The notes beneath the pieces are model-generated. The model ran no database searches. It was not told the DNA's origin and saw only the letters and a list, made by a program, of their open reading frames with translations. This document shows positions 32,220 to 44,211 of a stretch of DNA of 64,000 nt, piece after piece. The position numbers and the translations under genes are program-made. Within the stretch, counting starts at the first letter, position 1, and the number at the start of each line of letters is the position of its first letter. Source of the stretch: Neonectria sp. B-13 (Eukaryota > Ascomycota > Sordariomycetes > Hypocreales > Nectriaceae); contig NOKP01000048.1 of assembly GCA_002682825.1 (NCBI GenBank), positions 62,001 through 126,000 on the forward strand, written 5' to 3'.

Positions 32220-35200
32220 GTTATATGAGTATATGATGTATTTTGGATTTCGGCAAAAACTGTGTCTGGTACATATTAGCTAGAATAGCTTTGAAGCGTG
32301 TGGTTATACATATCCAAAAGCAAGATTGTTTCTCCCATTTCCAAACTACCTTAAAAGTAAGAAATTGTGACTTGAGTCTCGACCAGCCGCCGACCTTGTT
32401 TGTCTTTGTTGGAATCTTTGATTATATTGGGCATCGTCGAATGAGCCAAGAGTATGCTTTTCCGGCCAGGCTCAGTCCGCGCGGTCGTTGTCCGCTGGTC
32501 GATGGCTGCTCCTGATGTCAGTCAGCATCCGTCACCGCAAGCTTGTTAGAAGGTGCCCACGGGATGAAGGTGTTTTGAGAATGATCATCTCTACCAGACC
32601 AACAAATTGATCAGCCTGGCCCTCTTTCCTTACCTGCGTGTATGCTCAAGGGGGCCTGTATGCTTGTCGACCTTTGGCCGAAATCAGATGTTGCGGTGAA
32701 GGTGCCAAAATGGGCACGCGGGTGAGCGCTTGGTAGTAATTTTTCATAGGGTGCTGAATATAAGCCGCCAATGAGCTATAGTGATTGTTATTTCTTGCAT
32801 AGACGTATACTGGTTCCCGACGTGAAGGCATGCCCCCGCTGTGTTGTGTGTCTTCGGCTCACGACCGCTTCGGCGGCCGCATAACCTTGCCCAACCGGAT
32901 CAGCAGGACCATGTTCGGCCCGTAAGTCGTATTTCGTCTTCGGATGGGACGTCCATAGCGGTCGTTCAGCGAAGTGCAATAAGGTGACACGTGGGGTGGT
33001 TTTGGCGAGGTGATTCCCAAGCGAGGGCTCATCGGGCCTCGTTGGGCTCAGCCCAGCAACGCAGAAGTGAGTGATGAAATCGCAGCGGATAACTGTGGCC
33101 AGGCTTCAGATCTTCTGGTTTCGGTGCTACTTAAGACTTGATATCACAGATACATATAGCATAGATAAATTCAAGTCTGGCGCTCCTCCCGGAGGGCCAG
33201 CGATGATAGAGAAGATCGAAGCAGTGAGGACCTCCTCCTTCACTGCGCAAAAAGAATCCGCAACGGCTTTCCACCGGCGAACTCGGCTTCCACGCAGCTG
33301 GTATTGGGCTCAAGGATAAGTTAGGAGCTCTCATACTTGCTGTCAATGGTCCCAGCATGGCCACAAAGGTGGCAAGCCAATCTTCAGCAAATCCGGGGCC
33401 GCCGGCATCCATTTTCTACCAAGCACATGAGGGGCATGAGGCGGGAAAACCTGGGACGACCTATTTTGCTGGATCGTTCCAGCGCAAGGCTCTCTCATCT
33501 ATCTTCAGAAGCCCTCGGAGCAGCAGTTGCAACCAGGGCTTTCTACCTTCATGTCTACTTTACACATATCATCCCATTGTTTATAGAACACGAATCTAAC
33601 TCCCTTCCACCAACGCTGAATCATCGTCTGCACGCTGAGCATCTCACAGGAATAGGAAGATGGAATACCAACATAGTATTGATTCACAAGCATCAGACAT
33701 AGCAATATAGTAAATAACATGGAAATAACAGTGCAAACCAAAATGACCTCTGCGGTTAATAATGCTCTGGTCAAGTAGTTTCCTTGAGGACCGGTTCTTG
33801 ATAAACTTGCACTCCCAATGTCTGTTCTCGAACAAAGCTTACCCTGAACCCCAGGTTCGTGAGGCGCCCAAGAAACCCACAGCAATTCTTTTTAACTTCT
33901 ACGTCGCAGTAGCAGACCCACGGCCACGGTTGACAATTCGAACTACTCTGTTAGTTTGCTCGTGGTCGTGTTCTAGCTTCGTGGCAGACATGACATGACA
34001 CCAAAGACAGAACCTTTCTACAGAAAATCCGACTTCGGTGATATTTCCATCGGGGTTCTACTTTGTGTGGTTCGCCGGAATACCCATTTCTCCCCAGCGT
34101 CCGTATCACATCTAACTAGGTTCAATACTAAGACAAGAAAGTCGTAGTGTGTTCCTGTCACAACTGCCGGGTGGCGCGGGCATGAGACAACCCGTATCGG
34201 TAAGCTGAACACCCGGACCTTGAAGCTGAGTCTCTAGGGCAAATCGGCGATAACCACTCCGTACGGCGTGCCAAGAGTCATACGGGAAGTCTGAAGTGAT
34301 TAGTGCGGCTGTGACAGCGATCACACCCAAAGACCGAACTCCGACCGCACAAGGGTTGAAGGGATGGTTGGTGATCGTTACGGGGTAATTGGGGCTGGGG
34401 TGGTTTGTGGATACGATCGCCTGACCGACTCTTGGAATCCCAGCATCGAACCCTCGAGCATTGCGATATGTCATCTGCGCCAAATCATCAATTCGAACTG
34501 CTAGCGGATGATCTAAGCGGTTCGTGATGCGCGAGGGGAAAGTCTTGCAAGTTGGAGCGCCGCGGAAATGAGTCCATCGGGACGATCGAGAAGGAAAAAG
34601 CAAAGTTGTAACGGATAGAAAGCCGAAGATGGAAAAAGGGCCGGGCCTACTCACGAGCCAGTTAGTTCTCCTCCTCCTGAAGGGAGCCCCCCACGAAGAC
34701 GCCACTGCCTCGTGCCGCCAGAGTCGTCGGAGGTAGGCTCCGGATGACATGTAAATTCGAACAACGGGATTCGCTGACGACCGGACCGACAAAGGAAAAT
34801 CGTCTTCGCCTCGAGGGAGTGGCTGGCGGCCAATGTGAGGTGGGATACATAGCCGCAGTTGATATCTCGAACAGCGATTGATGTACATAGCCTGTCTACA
34901 TGTCCGGTTTCTTTCGACTATCTAACATACACAGCCTTGTCCCTAACATACACACAACTAATATAGTTCATTATTATGTTGATGTATTCGGTTCTTTCGG
35001 CGATGATCATTTAGGGGCGAGTCGGCGATACGGGCCTATTACGTTGAAACTCGTTTATCAACTTACTCTGCAAGCTACGTCGGTTTTCGTGTTAGTCTCG
35101 ACAGTTCACCGGATTGCCTCTATCGAAGCCCTGAAGATCGACATGGCATTTCCGACTGGCCATTGCAGGGGCCTGTGTTGCATGAGGCGGACTACGAATA

Positions 35201-35478
35201 TGCTAAACATAGAGCTGACACTTTGGATTAATCAAAGTGAAATATAGAACTGTCGTCAGTTCGATGCCTCTATTCGCGATAGCACTCTATTCCGGGGCGG
35301 TGAGGCTGTTGGTTTCAGGTGCGAAGCCCACACACAATCTCGCAGATGCTCGAGGGCCGTCTCCTGGCGGCAAACGTTGCTTTTTCTGAATCTTTCGATT
35401 CTCGACGCACTTCACCAGCCACGTTCCCGCCAAATTGGAACTATTGTGCGGTCTTATCCACTGCAACTCATACCCCTT

Positions 35479-35538
35479 GTCCTGTACATGTGCGAAGTAC
35501 ACACATATGCGCTTATGTACGAGGTACATGTACAGGAC
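35479..35538. repeat. 60-bp inverted repeat / hairpin (left copy)
   Basis: The outer arms GTCCTGTACATG (35479-35490) and CATGTACAGGAC (35527-35538) are perfect 12-bp reverse complements. The 36-bp interior is rich in GTAC and TGTA steps and only partly complementary. Function unknown; it could be a protein-binding palindrome or a small mobile-element relic. Confidence 0.7.
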
Positions 35539-37768
35539 GCATCGTTGGCGCTTTATCCGCTCGTGGGGCTGAGAGGGCCCCGACTCGATCATCCATCTTA
35601 GCCGTCCCAACTGACTGGGTGCGGAATGGGGGGGCGGGCACCATGGGGATGCCGTGGGCGTCAAGGGGCGTTCGCGGAGTCGACCCGAGACACTGATCCA
35701 ACCTCAGCGGTACCACTGGCAACTTAAATGTGTTGGTGAAGCCAAGTCATAATGGGCGTAGACAGGGATGCGCAGTGAAGGGTATGCGTTGGGAGTTGAT
35801 ACAAGAGACTGAGACAACGAGACGGAAGGCCCGAAACTGGATGTCCGAGACTCGGGTCCGAAAAGAAGGAAAATTAGGCGGTGCCGTGTGGGAAGATAGA
35901 CCTTAGTTAGGAGAGACATTAGGTGAGAGACATTGGGGGAGAGACACTGGGGGAGCGAGACACGGCAAGCGACGCTCTCGACCTCTCATCACAGAACACG
36001 GCATGGCAGAAGGAACACCAATGCCAACCAAGGCATTGTGGCCCTCAACCTACGTCCAGCTCATCTGCCATAAGAAGGGTCCGCACCAACGAACGGCAGC
36101 CATGTGGAAGGGATGCCATGTCTTCTTCTGCAGCCATCCTCAAAGCGGCACTCCCCCGCCAGACCGGTATGGAGATATCTCGTCCCAGGAGCCCTCCATG
36201 GTTGGCTCCATACTTGTCCACGTGCGCCACAGGTCACGCTCGAGTCAGCCAGTTGCAGGGCCTTTGGACGTGTCTTGCCGCGGACTCTTGCTTGTTTCTT
36301 GCCCGTCTGTCCCAACTTGCTTGACCATCTTGGACAGTCGACCACTACTTCGCTCAGCCGCCGTTACATCCCGTCTCTGTCCGGTGATAGCCGCGTTGCT
36401 TCTTCCCGGATCCCCCATCACCCCCTCCCTGGTCTTTCTGCCCAACCCTCGAAGCGCAACCCCGTCAGGCTTGTCCAGATCTCTCCCGGTGTGGTGTGGT
36501 GTTGTTCCGGAGCGAACACGCCCAGATGCCGTGATGAGAAAAAAGAGGGCCTCGCAAGGGAGCTAAGGAGCCTAGGTTGACAGGGCAAAAAGGGCAGATA
36601 GCGCCCCAGGCGTCAGAGCGCCAGGCCCCTTGCCTCGGAATGCGGGATCAGCGATATCCTAGGACCTTGGCTGGGGCAAGGGTCCATCTCCCATCTTCCC
36701 ACGCAGCCCACTGGCCATCTGTACCCACCTTGCTACCCGCAAGGCCCAAGCCACGGTACCGAACTACAGGGACGCGAAGGGACCTGCTTCGTACAGGGGG
36801 ATTGGAGCAGTCTGTAGGAGACCTGTCACCTGTGGACGGAGGGCGAGGACGGCAGACGGGAAGAGACAGCGAAGTGGAGGGAATGGAAGGGGTGTCCTCC
36901 GGGGCTCGCTATTCGCCATCCTGCTTCGTACACGTACTGTCTAATTCCGGGATGGACGGAGACTAACAACTGACTGACTGACCTACAGACTGACATGAGT
37001 GAGGGGGCTTTTCTTCAGCCCGTGCGCTGTGACCGCCCCTGGATAGCACGATGCGATGCTGGCGATATCCCAATCCCTAATCCCAGCCCCAGGTCGTTTG
37101 AGCTACCGGGATGTCGGTCTCGCGGGCGCTGAGCGAGACGACGACGACGAACCACGGCTCACGCGCACAGCATGTTGCATGTTGCATGTTGCGGTGCCAT
37201 GCGCGTCCGTGCCGCACAGCAACTACCGGGCCCAGCCCAGATCCCAGGGGAACACGGCGCCCTTGACGTCATCCGCTCGACCCCGTGATCGACAGCTCAT
37301 CCCGGGGTGTGAGGCGTGCGTTGATGCAAGTGCGCAAGACGAGACGAGACAGGACCGGGCCCATTTCTCTCTCACCGTGTTGGCGCGTTGATGCACGGCG
37401 TCGTCATAAACGTATTGATTTCGACTTGGGCGTGACAGGATGGGCAAAGATGCCGCGACTACGTGTTAATGTCTGTGTGTGTCTTGGGCTGCCCCTCTCT
37501 TCCCGTCGTGTTTCCTCGTTCGCGGGCCGGCTCGTTGTCACAATTCGGCGAAGGTAGCATCAAGTGCAACCGAACGGCAGTTTTCATGTCTCCTTTTGTG
37601 TCAGACCGCTTTGTGGAGGGGCTCTATATGGGAGTAGTCTCGATGGAGGGGCGGGCAATGCTTTTTCTGGGTTATGACAGGTAATGAGATACATCGGACG
37701 AATAGATGGGGCAGGATGTGGGATCAAAGGTCTGGAAACGGGAAAAGCTGCGAGGGCAAGTTGCGCAT

Positions 37769-37798
37769 GTGCGTGTGCGTGTGCGTGTGCGTGTGCGT
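37769..37798. repeat. (GTGCGT)5 microsatellite (left copy)
   Basis: Five perfect hexamer units. The mirror copy at 55430-55459 has exactly the same unit number. Confidence 0.9.
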
Positions 37799-38774
37799 AT
37801 ATTGTAAATCTGTCTCTTTGTAACAACGGCCTCTCTCTTGCTTTTGCTCTCTTTGTCCACCAACCAGCCTGTTCCCTGTTCCTCGTTCCCTCAATCTCCG
37901 GTCTCGCTCTCCGTACCTTCCGCGCAACCCTTTGCTCGCCCTCTCAACCGTTTTGGTAATTGGGAACATGCTGGCTAGCAGTGGGTGCGTCAAAGCCGAG
38001 CGAGACGATTAGAAAGCCCCAAGAAAAAAAGAAAAGGAAAAAAAAGGAAACCATGGATATCGCAATGAACTGGGCCTCAAAGCCATCCCGTACTCCGCAT
38101 CTCGTAAAGAGATCATCCCTACCCCCTGTCGGCTGACTGCCAGGGTGCTGTAACCTCAACTTTTGGCGACGAGGCAAACGAGGGAAAAAGAAAGTAAAAA
38201 GACATAGCGAAGAAGCAATAGGCCGGATGCAGCAGGGGTGACCAAAAGGGGTAGCGGGGGGTATGCGATGATGGTATGCAAAGGCATGGAATAGGGATAT
38301 GATGGGCGATCGATGGAGAAAAAGCAAGCTAACCAACAGCCAAAAAGTAGCAAGGATGTCAGAAAAAGGACATTAGGGGAACACAAAAAGAAGAAACGAA
38401 TAGGAAAGAGAAGAAGAAGAAAAACAGATGAACTCCATCATGCGGCCTTATCCCATCCAGCCTTGTAAGCCCCAAGCGGAGACAACTGCTGTCCAACATT
38501 TTCTCAGTCGTGATAAAGCCTTCTGCCCACTGCCCGGAGGTTGGGCGGCGGACGGGCGAGGCGGCGGCCTGATAGGAAACCGGGTCGGGAGCGGAGGCGG
38601 AGGCGGAAGCGTATGCGGCAGCATTTTGCCCATGATAGAAGGCCCGTCAGGAAATAGTCAAACAGTCGTCATTTTCCCGTCATGGTGTCGAATATGGATG
38701 CTGTCGTTGTTTCGTCGGTCCATCAGATCTGGTGTCGGTCCGCCTGCTCACTGTGATGCGCTGCACTGCTCCGC

Positions 38775-38798
38775 CGCCAGCGCCAGCGCCAGCGCCAG
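38775..38798. repeat. (CGCCAG)4 microsatellite (left copy)
   Basis: Four perfect hexamers in non-coding DNA just downstream of the amadoriase-like gene. The mirror copy at 54430-54453 is the same length. Confidence 0.85.
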
Positions 38799-39034
38799 CG
38801 ACGCCTCCAACACCAGCGCCAAGGGTCATGATCCGTCCGCGCCACTGTCCAACCGCCCCAGACAGACCCTGGTTTGTTCCAGGAAGGGATGGCTGGTTGA
38901 CTGGTTGACTGGTTGCTTGATTCTGTCGGTTCGCCCGCCCGCGTTTGGCTTCTTTTTCCCCCTCTTTTTTCTTTTCTTCTTTTGCTGTCCCATTCCTAGG
39001 CCGGCATCATCTCAACTCAAGGCAAGTAAGTCGG

Positions 39035-40546
39035 TTAGTTGGCCCATCCGCGGGTCCAGTCCTGCAGGTCCCCGACAATCTGGTACGTGGGATTTGCCGA
39101 GTGCCCATCGCCACCCTTCCTGTCCCAGGCCCACCGATCCGCATAGTCGCTGGCCAGGGTGCCCTGCATCATGTCCACGACGTAGTCGCCGATGACAGGC
39201 AGGAACTTCCATCCGTGGAACGACCCGCCCGTCGCCAGGTACAGGTTGTTGCAGTGCGGGTGCGGTGAGATGAGGAAGTCATGTGTCGGCGTGGATGCGT
39301 CCCTGTTTGGTACACCGGTCAGTCAGGATTATTGCTTCGTCACGATGCGGGATGCGAGATGCGGGATGCGGGGGGAGAAGGAAGGAGGAGGCGCACGCGG
39401 CGCGGCGCGAAGGAGCTCGGGGGTCGTTGCATTCCACATACCAGCACATCCGATAGGCCTCGATCTTGATCTTCTCGACCTCCTTGCCGTACAGCCCATT
39501 GAGCGTCCGCCGCGCGCGGTCCTCGAAGAACTTGAGGAACCGCGGGCCTGTCCACGTGTTGTACATGGACTGGTCCGGGACAACGGACATGGCCTCACCG
39601 GTGGGCGGGAAGACTTGGTAGTTGGTGAAGCAGAGGTCGCAGTTGAACTTGATGGTGCCGTCGTCCAGAATGGACATGCCCTCGCCTGTGAAAAGAGAAG
39701 TCAGCCGGGCCGTTTGCGTGACGTAATTCTCCAATTGGAGGAACCCCCCCTACCTTTGACCTGCGGCAAGCAGTTCTTCAACACCGGAATCGACGCAAAC
39801 TTGTCCTTCTGCGCACCGTGCAGCTTCGCGTAGAAGCTGACGGCGCCCGTGGCCAACAGCCGGTCGCCGGCATGCAGCTGCGTCCTCTCTCGCGCGCTCT
39901 GCGCCAGAAGCGACGCTGTCCTGGCGCCCGTGGCCAGCAAGATCTTGTCGGCGCGCATCGTCGAGCCGTCCCGCATCACGACGCCGGTGCACTCGCCGTC
40001 GGCGCCAAACTCCAGCGAGCTCATCTCGCCCACCACGTACTCGACGCCCAGGTCCACGGCCGCCTGCACCACCGCGCCAAGAGCCTTGTCCGCCCGTGCG
40101 AAGCCGACGTTGGGGTTGAACAGCACGTGGTCCACGCCCTTGAAGTCGGCCGTGGCCAGCGCCCCGTTCCAGCGCCGCCGCACCTCGTCCACGGGCAGCA
40201 GCTCCGAGTCGTTGGCGATGCCCATGTCGCGGTATGAGGCGATGCTCTCCTCGCCAAACGACGTCGCGTCTGCCCGCAGCATGCCCACCTCGTGATACCA
40301 CGTCTTGTACAGTTCGTCCTGCCGCCAGAGGGGCATGGCCTTGGCCAGCATACGCATGTAGAGCCTGTCCGGGTAGTCATCCCGAACGATCTTGTTGATG
40401 TCATGAGACGCGGCTCTGGGGTTCGGGAAGCCCGCCGTATCGACAAGGGTCACTTTGACGTCGCCCTTCTTGATGAGGGACAGGGCCGTGGCGGCACCGA
40501 AGTTGCCAGCCCCGATGATGAGGACAGAGGGAGAAGGAGAAGCCAT
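39035..40546 (-). CDS. FAD-dependent fructosyl amino acid oxidase (amadoriase)-like enzyme, 3 exons, 434 aa, left copy
   Basis: A flavoenzyme of the sarcosine-oxidase/amadoriase group. Such enzymes oxidise secondary amines (fructosyl amino acids, saccharopine, pipecolate) with oxygen, yielding H2O2, often in peroxisomes. Exons on the minus strand: 40546-39754, 39685-39442, 39302-39035. The N-terminal FAD motif IIGAGNFGAATAL is at about residues 9-21. YRMCWDASTPTHDF follows the second junction; Cys345 aligns with the cysteine that binds FAD covalently in amadoriases. The C-terminal LYLATGGSFHGWKFLP and RWAWDRK runs are hallmarks of the group. About 434 residues matches the family. The C-terminus ends GWAN, with no evident peroxisomal SKL signal. 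An identical inverted copy lies at 52682-54193. Exact substrate unknown. Confidence 0.88.
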
Positions 40547-43500
40547 GGTTGTGTTTTTGGGGGGGTATCGGGTATCGGGTATCAAAAGAAGTGATCTGGT
40601 TAGCCAATTCGCGGCGCAAGAGATGTGAGAGGCCCCTTGGGAGTAAGTGAAAGGCTCGTCCGGCGTCGAGAGCAACATGGGCGCGCGTGGCGGTAGCTTT
40701 ATATTATTTTAACCTTCATCCCACCACCCCCCCCTCCACCGTCCGCCGTCTCCTCTTCTCCCCCAAAGCCAAGCTCCGGACCGGGCTTCGGGAGCCAAGA
40801 ACGAGGATGGGAGTAGCGGTCGGGAGACCAGCAAGCCGCAAGCCGCAAGCCGCAAGCAACCAAGCACGTAGGCGTTGGCCGGCAAGTCGGTCGGTAGGCG
40901 AGGCAAGCAGGGCCACACGGCAAGGCACACAAAAAAAGGCCTGGTAAGGGCGTAAGGCCAGGCACCGTCAAAGGGCACCCGGAACTCCACGAGCTATTCC
41001 TCGTGGTCCACTTGCGGCCCCAGTCAAGTCACCAGTGACAGAATCCCAGTGCTAGGTCTAGTATCCCAGAGTCAGAATCCCAGTTGCCAGTTGCCAGCAT
41101 CCCAGTTGACTAGTTGGGTAACTTAGGAGCTGGGACGACTCCAGCCACAAATCGTGGAGCCGACGGCTCATGTCTAAGTAGTATGTATGAAGTACCACAC
41201 GTGCATGGGGAGTGCTTGAATGTACATGAGTAGTACGAAGGCCTAGAATCTCTTCGACGCCGATGGGGGCTACCGTCGAAGGAGCAAAGTGAGATTGACG
41301 TGTCCCACCGGCATCTGGCGAAGGGGGCACCCGGGACGTTGTTTGGACGACCGGGGTGGAAACGAAGGGGAAAACGAGGCTGTTGTTGTACCATGTCGTA
41401 CCGCATTGGAGATGACAAGAGAACGGACGGCACTTAGTCTCGGTGCCGGGTGCGACGAGCTAACAACGAGCGAGGAGAGAGAAGAGAAAAGCTTCCCTTC
41501 TCTCTCTATCTACTCGGTGTACAAATATTGTACTTTGTACGCCCCCCTTCCCAAAAATGGGAAAAGCAAAACATCCTAGCAGCTAAAGTAACGAAAAGGA
41601 AAAAAAAATTGCTGTGTAAGGTTCCGTCCGACTTGCTCCATTTCGTGTTGCCGCACTTGGGATGGTTGGTGTATTCGTTTGTCGTTGGTGTCTTTTCGTG
41701 GCGCCTGGACGCCAGCCGCTTTCTTGACGCTTTCGGTGGCTTCGTGTCAGTGGTCACCCGCCCTGTACTGCATTTACTCCTGTGGCTTGTCTTTCTCCGC
41801 CTCGTCTCGGGAGCCCGACTGTAGTAGTTAGTCGTGGTAGTATGTGTTCCCTCCCGTGCGGCGGCGTTGCACTACGTTTTACTTCTGCTGCTGCTGCGTT
41901 CGCCGCCCGTTGTTGGCTCCAGTTCCAAAAGCACAGAGGCGTCTCTTCTCCCCCCGGTCTACTGCGCATTCCGGCCCAGTCCAATCCCCTGACATGCATC
42001 GTCTCTGGGAAAATCCACAAGCGCCACGCATTAGCGGGGGGTCGCCTGTTGGGATCCCCACGAGATCTACTCTCCGGGTCATACGCACAAGGTTGAGGGC
42101 AGCCAATCCATGGGTCCAGCGACCGAGTAATGCCCAGCCTTGATACTGTTGACTCTTCTCTCCCGGCAACTACCTTCCTACCGCTCTACGAAGTACCTCC
42201 CTACTATACGTAGGTATGATTAATGTCTTTACACTGGTTCAACCCTAGCCCGGTTGTCGTGACACGCCCGTTACTTTCCGTCTTGCCGTCGCTCCCCTCG
42301 AGTTGATGTAAGGAGACGAACCACACCGCCTGGTCGCCTGGTCCCCCTTGTTCCCTCTCCTCTCCCCCCTCGTCTCTCCTCTTCTCACCTCTTGCCTCAC
42401 GGGCGTTGCCTCGTTTGTCTCCTCGTCTCGTTTGTCACCCCGTTTGTCCTCCCGCCTCTCTTACCGCCTCTCCTCGAATCCTCTCCCCCGATCCATGTCA
42501 ACCTCAAACTCCTGGGTCCTTCTTGCTCTAGACCCGCACCGTTGAACAGCCACGTGCGCCACTGAGGGTTGAGCGGAGCGTGCAGTGAGCTCATCTGGAT
42601 GGGTGTGAGTGCAATTGCGATTTGCGATTTGCGAGGCAAATGTGTGTGAGCGACTGAGTGTGTGTGGAGAAGAGGAGATGGACCATTGAGATCGGATCGC
42701 AAAGCCTGGATTGAGGCACCATGCTGAACCCTTGATTATGGGCCTCATCCGCGTCGGTGCCCAATCAGACCGGCTGCTGCCCCTGAATCCATCCGCCTCA
42801 TGACATCGTCATGACTGGAGTCTCTCTCGTCAGTTTAAGTCCCCCTTGCTTCTCTTTGGCCCTCTTCCCATGCTACTCTACCCCAAGTGGTCCGTCCTCT
42901 TTGATCTCCGAGCATCGAACATGCGATTTTTCTACCATCCATGATCCCGGTCCTGGGGGTGATCCTGCAGGGCAATGGACGGGCAAGAGATTTTGTTGTG
43001 TGAGATGCGCCGCTTCGTCGCCCTGACCGGCCTTACGCACTTACACGGTGCTTGGCCGATGCAACCCTCGGCAGACTTGTCACATACGACTGCAACTCCC
43101 GGCACATTTTCCTTCTGCGCGTCATTTAGGTGCCGCAGAGATACGGAGCCGAAGACCCTCCGCACAAGCCCGTCCCACGTACCTGGTGCACCCCACTGCG
43201 CTGCTGCCATGAGGGCCATGAGGCTAGGTATGAGATGAGCCAAGCCAAGGTCGATTCCACCCCCGCGGTTTCCTGTGCCGTGTCGCGGCCAACAGCAGCC
43301 CGACGAAACTGAACCTCGTTTCACACCCACCCCGAACGTGGCTGTGCTTCCTTCTTCTCGAAGGATTCGGGCGCGGTCATACGACTCCAGGACTCTCTCG
43401 TAGCGGCTGTGCAACTAAGCATGTCCGTCCGGTAAGCGAAATGTTCCATCTATTTCTGACCTCAAAAGTCCGACCATTTGCTTGGGCACACCGACCCGCG

Positions 43501-44211
43501 TCGTCGCCTATGCAAGCAAGTCCCGACCTGATTTGTTTCAAAGAAAAGAAAGGGTGTCGAGTGTGCTGGCGCTTCGAGTGATTTGCCTGTTTTCCTCAAC
43601 GGGCTAGTTGTCGTTTGTTATTCCTCCTTGGCGGCATTTATCGGTCAATGTCTCAAGACTGACCGGTCGAGTCCATCATTACTGTGAGAAGCAAAGAAAT
43701 CAACTCCTCGCCACCAATGGGAAAAGTCTTATTCGACGAGTGATTGGTACTGATGATGGAGCTCGTTTGGGAGCTGAAGCCCCCCCGGAATAGCACAGAC
43801 ACCAAGTCAGCGTGCCCATTTCCCGCGTCCCATCTTTTCCACCTCCTCGAGCAGTATGACCATGGCATGCCGGTCCTCTGAATTATTTCGGGAACTCGCA
43901 GGTTCCAGACGAAGACGAAGAGTTTCCGTCGTGCGACTTGCAGCCGCCATCAGCCAGCTGTGGGGGCTGGCTGGAAAGGGTACTTCGGCCGACGCTGTCT
44001 ACTACTACATCGGATGTAGGACGTGGCCAATGGGTGCGTGCTGCATATCGGGCAGCTTAGGCTCTCCTCGCCGCCTCGCAGCATTCTTTCACCGGCCTTC
44101 GTCTTCCAATCATAATCTAGTCTAGAGGGGGCGGGCAACTGACCGGTCATGATCATGCCGCCCCCAAAAGAAAGCGCACAAGTCTATCGTCTGACCAGGC
44201 TCTCATCATCA
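40547..44211. other. 3.7-kb intergenic region (left copy)
   Basis: It holds the amadoriase-like promoter and sequence downstream of the C2H2 gene. Features seen: an AAGCCGC triplet repeat at about 40830-40855, a purine/pyrimidine-asymmetric tract at about 42345-42490, and two coding-like fragments on the minus strand (43807-43950 and 43313-43405). No complete gene can be supported. Confidence 0.45.
40697..40704 (-). promoter_or_regulatory. TATA box of the amadoriase-like gene (left copy)
   Basis: The minus strand reads ATATAAAG about 150 bp upstream of the ATG at 40546. The mirror element is at 52524-52531. Confidence 0.45.

Larger units (their letters stand above)
32220..39034. other. 6.8-kb convergent intergenic desert (left copy)
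   Basis: It lies between the 3' ends of the sulfite reductase and amadoriase-like genes. No frame has a recognisable domain. The largest (about 34112-34888, minus) and one with a hydrophobic segment (about 33505-33885, minus) have no supporting homology or splice pattern. It holds a hairpin at 35479-35538, a hexamer microsatellite at 37769-37798, a CGCCAG repeat at 38775-38798, and long A-rich or pyrimidine-rich tracts at about 38020-38050 and 38940-38985. Non-coding transcripts are possible. Confidence 0.45.

Noticed and set aside
33505..33885. 126-codon open frame with one hydrophobic segment (mirror at 59343-59723)
   Set aside because: A single hydrophobic stretch is weak evidence, and I recognise no family; left as part of the intergenic desert.
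34435..34500. tRNA-like A-box and B-box motifs (mirror at 58728-58793)
   Set aside because: A GGTTCGATGCT box and a TGGCGCAGATG box are present, but no D-stem, anticodon stem or acceptor stem can be paired.
34112..34888. 258-codon open frame on the minus strand (mirror at 58340-59116)
   Set aside because: It shows no domain, biased composition and no splice support; overlapping open frames on the same strand suggest chance in GC-rich DNA.
38052..38135. Short ATG frame of about 27 codons after an A-rich run with a good start context
   Set aside because: Too short and with no homology or conserved feature; likely chance.
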